Shown in pieces: positions 58,350 through 64,000 of a stretch of 64,000 nucleotides of DNA (position 1 is the first letter of the stretch; the number at the start of each line of letters is the position of its first letter). The stretch is from the NCBI GenBank assembly GCA_024220525.1, contig JAMYWO010000026.1, positions 74,530 through 138,529 of the forward strand, given 5' to 3'. Origin of the DNA: Cochliopodium minus (taxonomy: Eukaryota > Discosea > Himatismenida > Cochliopodiidae). A program made the position numbers and the translations under genes. Below the pieces are notes generated by a model. The model saw nothing but the letters and a program-made list of their open reading frames with translations, ran no database searches and was not told where the DNA came from.

Positions 58350-58700
58350 TTTTTTTTAATTTAAAATTTTCAAAAGAATTTTCCTTATCAAAACTTTGTA
58401 ATATCATTGTATATTAGAACATATCCAATATAGAGAATGATGTTAAAAATATGTGGAGGTCCAGACACATAAAAAAGAAAAAAAAGTTCCCCTTATGAAG
58501 ATTATAACTGATCTTTCACTTGGATTCTATAACTGATTAATATTTTCATATAATTCAATGCAATAGAAATAAGCTGAATTTGAAGATAGTTTGAAACAAA
58601 AAGATTTTTATTTTTCTGTATATTTCCAATTAATAAAAAAGAAAGGGCCATATATCATACATAGCACAACATATAACTGTAATACTATAATATATCTGCA
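58350..58700. promoter_or_regulatory. Divergent intergenic region
   Basis: About 350 AT-rich bases between the starts of the propeller gene (minus) and the small membrane protein gene (plus). No motif is recognised. Confidence 0.35.
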
Positions 58701-58706
58701 ATATAT

Positions 58707-59663
58707 ATGTCCAAAAAGTTGAGAGAAGTGAAAATAGAAGAGATGGAAAATTTGACGAGCAACCCAACGGGCACGTCAAATATCACATGGAAAGTATATG
58801 ATTCAATGCCAAAAAGATCTCAATCAGATCTGCTATCTCATTTAAACAACGAAAATGTAAAGCAAAATCTTTTCATTCTTTATAAAATTATTTGGAGTGC
58901 TTAATTAACATATAAAACAAGGGAGAATCATTAGAGGTATATCCTATTTTCAATCAAAATGGATCTATATAAGCCAAATTTGGCCGCAATCAACTTTGAT
59001 CTTTTATTTTTTATATAATGTAGATGTTGGCAAGACCAAATTTCTTTTTATCAAGATTATGGATTCTATTTTTTCTGATAATGGGATCCATAGCGGTTAT
59101 AGGTCAAAAAAAAAATTAAAATTTTATTTTTCATTGAAATTTGATTTATTAAATTCAAAACTTTTAAAAATGAACAGTATTATCAATAGTATTGGATTTA
59201 AGCAAATCCTTACTGAAAGGGAAACATGAAGCATTACTATTTCTTATTTATTTTCCCGTTGTAGGAATCTTTTTACTATTTTCTTGGTTAATTTGGAGGA
59301 AGAAGTATGTGGCATTGACACAAGGTACTCTAAAGCAAACAAAAAAAAAAATTTAAAAACGAATTTTTAAACGCAAAAAAGAAAAAATAATTGTAAACTT
59401 TTTTTTTAAATTAAAATTTTTTTATTTTTTATTTTCTAATTAATAAAATTTTGTTAAAGATAAATCTAGGGTTTGGTCCTTCGAATATAATTGCTTTTGG
59501 TGAGATCAGCAAAATGTATTTGGAAACAACAGGTTTCATTTGTGCTTTCTCCAAAAACTTGGTCATCATCTCCGACAAAGGCGAGAAGATTAGAGTGGTT
59601 GGCTTGAGGCACGGACAGTTGATAATTGATCACATAAACGAACATTTAAAGTTTAATAACTAA
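58707..59663 (+). CDS. Small bitopic membrane protein, unrecognised
   Basis: Five exons keep frame and give 165 aa: 58707-58856, 58922-58936 (15 bases, GESLE), 59024-59102, 59265-59324, 59470-59663. Residues 1-50 are soluble (MSKKLREVKIEEMENLTSN). Two hydrophobic stretches follow (LWILFFLIMGSIAVIGIFLL and FSWLIW), then a basic RKKY, then a compact beta-rich domain (GPSNIIAFGEISKMYLETTG, NLVIISDKGEKIRVVGLRHG) ending HINEHLKFNN. That tail resembles a bacterial-type PH or photosystem-like fold only loosely. The acceptor at 59468-59469 is chosen because the next upstream one leads to an early stop. Function unknown. Confidence 0.65.
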
Positions 59664-59901
59664 GATTGATTGTTAATAATAAATTTTGTTATAAAGTGGA
59701 CTTTAAAATTTTTTTTTTTTTTTTTGTGAATTGCTCTCTTTCATTTCCTCCATCTGATTTACAATCAACAAAGTGTTTTGAAGAAATCTCTTCCATCTTT
59801 CTTTTTTTTAATCTTTCTTTTCTGAAAAAAAACATTAAAAAAAATAAAAAAATAAAAAATAAAAAATAAAAAATAAAAAATGAAAAATAAAATAAAAAAA
59901 T

Positions 59902-60584
59902 TTACTCCACTTTTCCAATTCTTTTGTTAACAGCGAAAATACAGGATCTGCAAATTAGGTCTCCTTTTTCTAACAATCCCAAATATTCAGCTTCCTTTCT
60001 TTTTAAACTCTTATTTCCTGGAGGAGCTTCCCACTTTGGATGTTTCTCGTCATAACTAAATCCGCACTCCAAACAACACTGAATACCATTTTCTTTCTTG
60101 CATTCCACTATTTGTTTGACTAGCTCAGGGATACAATTGTTACAGACTCTTACTTTAACCTTTTTTTCTTTGAAGAATTTCAGTTTGATCGCTTCTCCAA
60201 CTGATTCTCTACTCTTTGTTGCATTTCCTCTCCAACATCCATTGCTGGATCTGTATTCAACATCACAGTAAAGACAACATTCTCTTCCCCTTGATGAATG
60301 AAGAATTGTTTGAAAATAAATATTATTTTATTTGAAAGAAAAATTTGAAAAATTGATTACTTTTCATCGTAAATCATTTTTTGTAAATTAGTGTAACAAG
60401 GATTACAAAGGATATCATTTTTTTCGTTGCATTCATCAATCAATTTATATTTGAAGGCATTATCAGGAATTTTATAATGTTTTCTCCATTTGGCTATCCT
60501 TTTATTATTTGAATAGTTTGAAAGACATTTGTTGCAATGCTTCTCATTTATTTTTATTATCCCTTCATCATTTGTAGTATTCAT
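59902..60584 (-). CDS. Multi-Cys-pair zinc-binding protein, 203 aa
   Basis: Two exons (60584-60361, 60289-59902). The protein is built from two similar halves, each with four Cys pairs spaced like treble-clef or ribbon zinc sites: KHCNKCLSNYS, ILCNPCYTNL, RECCLYCDVEYR, VRVCNNCIPEL, QCCLECGFSYDEKHPKW and LICRSCIFAVNKR. A K-W-R or P-K-W element between pairs recurs (AKWRKHYKIPDN, HPKWEAPPGNKS). Basic residues between sites suggest nucleic-acid or protein binding. I do not recognise the family. Confidence 0.7.
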
Positions 60585-60768
60585 GATTTTTCTGAATCTA
60601 ATATACTTTATTTGATAGAAAATCTTTCAATAATCAAATTTGAATAACTTAAATTTATTCAAATATGTTTTCTTAAGGAGTTGATATCCAATTTTTTTTT
60701 ATTTATTTTATTTTTCATTTGAAAAAAAATAATATATAATTCTCAATCAAAAAAAAAAAAAAGAAGAA

Positions 60769-61617
60769 TCAATTCAAATCTTCTAGAACCTTCTCCACAT
60801 TTCCCTCATGCTTTAGCACCAACTCTTCAACCAAGCTTCTTTCATAGCCCATTTCACAAAGAGAATTGACTTGTTGATCATAAACATTGCTGAGCTTCTT
60901 TTTGTGTTTTAACAAAAGCAGAGGATATATCTCTTCGATGTCGTCTTGATTAACAAGCTTGGCAAAAGAGTGAGATAGAGAATGTTTTTCGCGGAGATCA
61001 GAAAGGTAACAAGAGTTGCAGAAATCAAAGTCCTTACAATCAAGGCATTTCCATCTTATTTTCGTCACTTTTTCGTTGCTAATTAAAAATTTTAATAAAT
61101 AAAATTTCTTTGAAATAAAAAAGAATTTTAAAATCAAAAAGTTTTATAAAAAAAAAATAATAATAAAAATTTAATTTAAATTTACCAAACATCACAAATG
61201 GAATTGTGATAAACTTCAGTCTCCTCCAAATCAAGTTTCTCGTCATGTAAGTCCTCCTCCTTCAAAGAATTTAAATTGCCGACGTATTGTAAGACATTAA
61301 AATTTTTGATCTCGTTAAGTCTTTTAGTAACCCAACCCATTTCGGATGTAAACTTGTTTTGCGTGTACCACTCAAGAAGTTTCTCGTATCTCTCCACCAC
61401 ATCAAATCCCACAATGTGTTGCAACTTTCTGAGGTCTAAGGGACACAGACTGAGGACTTGTGATTCGAATTCTTTCATATTGTTCCCTCCATTTATCACT
61501 GTAAAATTAATAAATAAGAAGTTCTATATTAAATTTTAATTTATTTTTTATTTTTTATTTTTTATTTTTATTAGATTTAATTTTATTTTTATTTATATAT
61601 TTATATATTTTTTTCAT

Positions 61618-61654
<37 letters not shown>

Positions 61655-63004
61655 ATTTTTATTAGATTTAATTTATTTTTATTTATATTTTATTATTTTT
61701 TTCATTTAATTTTTTTTCTTTTATTTTTTTATTGGATTCATTTCAAAAAATATTTTTGACAAACTTGATTTTACAACAAGAGAAGTAAACACAATGCTCA
61801 ATATTAAACATGTGAGTGATTTCGTGCACACAAACTTTGACAGAAGACCACAATAAATGCCTTTGTTGTTCTTCTGTAAGGTCACCATCGTCGAACCTAC
61901 TGTAAAAGGAAGGCAAATATCTCGCAAACGAAAAAACTCCGCACCTTTTACTTTTTATTAAAAAAATCGGGTTACAAAAAAAAATAATCAAATCAAAATA
62001 AAATAAAATACGTTAATTGGGCTTGCCCAAAAACCTTTTTAAGAAAAGGATCTTAATTTAAAAGATTCTTGATTTTTAAAAATATAATGAAGGTTACGAA
62101 ATTCCAACTATCCTCTGGATATAAATCATACATTGTGATGCCCTAAATATTTAATATTTAATGTGATAAAGAATAAATAATAAATAAATTTTAAATTATA
62201 ATTTTTTTTAAAAAAATATTTACAATAAAAATAAAAATGAAAAAAAATAAAATAATAAATAATCAAAAAAAAATAAAAATTCACAAGTATTGCATAAGCG
62301 TCATTGGGAATCAATTTATTAAGCATGTTAGTCAAAACATCTTTTGTCAACAACTGCTGGTGTCCCCCATTGTTTCTGGAAGTTATATGGAAGAGCTCGT
62401 CTTGTGAGAAAAACAAAAGCTGGTTTTGGTCATCCGAGTTGCAAAGCACTTGGTCCATCATAACAGTTTTCATGCAAAAATATCTTTTGAAAAAAATTTT
62501 AAAAAATAAAAAAAATTTAAAAAATATTTCTTGGTTACCTTTCGACAAAGCTTTTTATTTTGTTTAGATCTGGTGATTTCGATTCGATGAATTCTCCAAT
62601 GGGTAAAAGATAGATCGTGTTTCTTTCGTTCACTCGATTGTATTTGCTGTTTCTTTTTGAAAAATTTTTAATCATTTATATTATTTTGTTTGAAAATTGA
62701 AATCTTAGGATTTCGGTGAATTTTAATATAAACTCAAAAAATTTAACTTCAAATCTACGAATGTCTGTCCTCTTTCCTTGTGTGAACATAACCAATCTCC
62801 AGATTTGGGTTTTGGAATTTGCTTGAAGGAAGGGCCATCAGAAAACCAGCTTAAATTCTTGCAGGTCTTCTCATTCTTTGGATTTTGTTTGTATTCATTC
62901 ACCAGATTATTGATTCCGATTGCCTTCAAACAATCACGCTTGGGAGGTTTCAAAAATAATCCATTTTGATCAAAATATTTGTGTTGTTTGTTATTCTGCT
63001 TCAT
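60769..63004 (-). CDS. AMZ2: Archaemetzincin fused to ZZ finger and UBA domain
   Basis: A zinc metallopeptidase with a ubiquitin-reading tail. Exons: 63004 to about 62759, 62652-62539, 62483-62285, 62142-62098, 62034-62012 (23 bases), 61950-61775, 61498-61186, 61078-60769; the first junction is not fully resolved. Archaemetzincin signatures: GDWLCSHKERGQTF, NTIYLLPIGEF, GITMYDLYPEDSWNFVFGQA, GVFSFARYLPSF, HEITHMFNIEHC, VYFSCLINGGNN, LCPLDLRKLQ and VGFDVVERYEKLLEW. The catalytic HExxH and Glu are present, but Gly of the HExxHxxG motif is Asn, Met after the C-x4-C is Ile, and the last zinc-site Cys is Asp. Then follow a ZZ finger (ICDVCNEK, WKCLDCKDFDFCNSCY, H-x5-H) and a UBA (VNSLCEMGYERSLVEELVL). 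Confidence 0.85.
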
Positions 63005-63157
63005 TTTTTTTTTTTTATTTGATCATATTTTTTCTCAATTTGAATGATTGGATGGGGAAACTCATTTCCAAAAAACAACAACAAACATTTTCTTTTGGAT
63101 GAAATTAATTTAATACAATGACAAAAGTGATTTTAAAAATACTCCAAAAAAAAAAAA

Positions 63158-64000
63158 TTAATTTTCATTATTCTTGTTGGTAGAATCAATCTGATCCCCT
63201 TTCTCAAGAAAAATGCTTGATTGGGATTTCGAATAATTGGGCTTTAGGTAAGACCTGTCAGTGACACTGCCATCCTTTGGTTCGTAGTTGATGTTATCGT
63301 TACTCTTATTTTTGGAGAAGGTGTGTTTGATTCTTGACAAAACTGATTTTTTCTTTTTGGTTTGTTCTACGGGAACTCCACCAGAGTCTTGATCTTTGGT
63401 ATTGTATCTGAAAAAAAAATTTCAAATTAAACATTTTTGTAAAAAAAAAAAATTGAAAAAAAAATTTTTAAAAGAAAAATTTACTTGGGGGAAGTGATTG
63501 TGTTATTTGTGCTGTTCCTATTTCCAGTGGTGTTGTTGTATGGGATAGTAGGCATGGACTTGCCAGAATAGGTGTTGTTGTACATGGACCTGCGGTCCTG
63601 CTCCTTCTTCTCAGACTTGCTGGAGAAGAGAAAAGACAAGGTGCCTCGCTTCTTCGTGACAGTCAAGTCCTCACTGTTAGTACCCTTGATAATAGGAGAA
63701 ATGGAAGAGTCAGAAGGGGAAGTGGAATATCTACTATTATTTCCGCTTTTGTTTTCTAAGACAGGCGTGTTTCCCATTAACAACTTGTTGGCCTCTCTTT
63801 TGATCATTTCAAGCTGCTTCGCCAGCTCCTTCTCCTTTTTGGTGGGTTCCCTCTCGATTACTGGGCTCTTGTTTATATTAGATTCGCTGCTGCGGAGATC
63901 GTCGCCGGAAACGTTGTTATCCTCATCACTCTCGATGAAGCTCCCGAGGGACTTCCTCGATATGATCTCACTCTTTCTGTAAATATTATTAGTGTTACCA
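63158..64000 (-). CDS. Ser/Asn-rich, likely disordered protein (5' beyond window)
   Basis: Last exons of a minus-strand gene. An open frame from the window end down to about 63483 (KSLGSFIESDEDNNVSGDD, KEKELAKQLEMIKREANKLL, SGNNSRYSTSPSDSSISPII) splices to an exon at about 63408-63158 (KKKKSVLSRIKHTFSKNKSN, ending DSTNKNNEN). The composition is Ser, Asn, Lys and Thr with one short coiled-coil segment. Basic Ser clusters (KKRGTLSFLFSSKSEKKE) look like phosphorylation or membrane-binding patches. No domain is seen in this portion; the start lies outside the window. Confidence 0.6.

Noticed and set aside
58707-58904. Similarity of the start (EVKIEEME) to DPH3 (EVKIEEMD)
   Set aside because: Only eight residues agree, with no Cys pairs downstream; the rest is a membrane protein, so the match is chance.
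1-64000. tRNA, rRNA, LTR element, LINE or DNA transposon
   Set aside because: I looked for cloverleaf-like A/B boxes, reverse transcriptase or transposase motifs and terminal repeats, and saw none that I could support.

Overview
This is nuclear DNA from an AT-rich, intron-dense, aerobic unicellular eukaryote, most likely a free-living amoeboid protist. The evidence is canonical GT-AG introns of about 50-400 bases, all three standard stop codons in use, a split cytosolic seryl-tRNA synthetase, ribosomal protein L26, DPH3 and a nuclear-encoded mitochondrial complex I subunit (NDUFB2-like). Expanded RCC1-repeat, ankyrin, sirtuin and ubiquitin-like families fit amoebozoan or heterolobosean genomes. 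I cannot name a genus from the sequence alone. Exon models below were built by hand from splice signals, reading frame and family conservation.

Layout. 0-8 kb is a decayed accessory zone with an ankyrin scrap, an unrecognised minus-strand gene piece, two Crinkler-like (CR effector) loci and a Cys-rich fragment. 8-16 kb holds minus-strand genes: an unrecognised five-exon gene, seryl-tRNA synthetase, a protein tyrosine phosphatase and a UBP-finger sirtuin. 16.5-22 kb is one 1713-residue ankyrin/coiled-coil/tail-anchored protein, and 22-23.5 kb is a second sirtuin. 23.6-27.1 kb has the end of an AlkB-like dioxygenase and a propeller-like gene, both cut at an N. 27-32 kb has three mini-PAS-like genes around an ankyrin gene. 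32-35 kb has RPL26, NDUFB2 and a PPP phosphatase. 35-38.4 kb is a tandem pair of RCC1 genes. 39-42.8 kb has a sugar-kinase-like gene and an Atg13-like gene, both cut at a second N.

42.8-60 kb starts with DPH3 and a small ubiquitin-like gene. A secreted propeller gene follows, then two tandem CorA-type transporters and three tandem genes fusing a ubiquitin-like domain to a catalytically dead E2 fold with a C-terminal CaaX box. Next are a lone kynureninase last exon, a second secreted propeller gene in the opposite orientation, and a small membrane protein. 60-63 kb has a zinc-binding protein and an archaemetzincin fused to ZZ and UBA domains. The window ends inside a Ser-rich gene.

Two points stand out. 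The ubiquitin-like/UEV-like/CaaX triplet looks like an undescribed membrane-directed ubiquitin-mimic family, and the archaemetzincin-ZZ-UBA fusion joins a metalloprotease to ubiquitin-reading modules. Separately, three places (N at 23815, N at 40895, satellite near 56.13-56.40 kb) have different genes truncated on both sides, which suggests assembly joins rather than biology.
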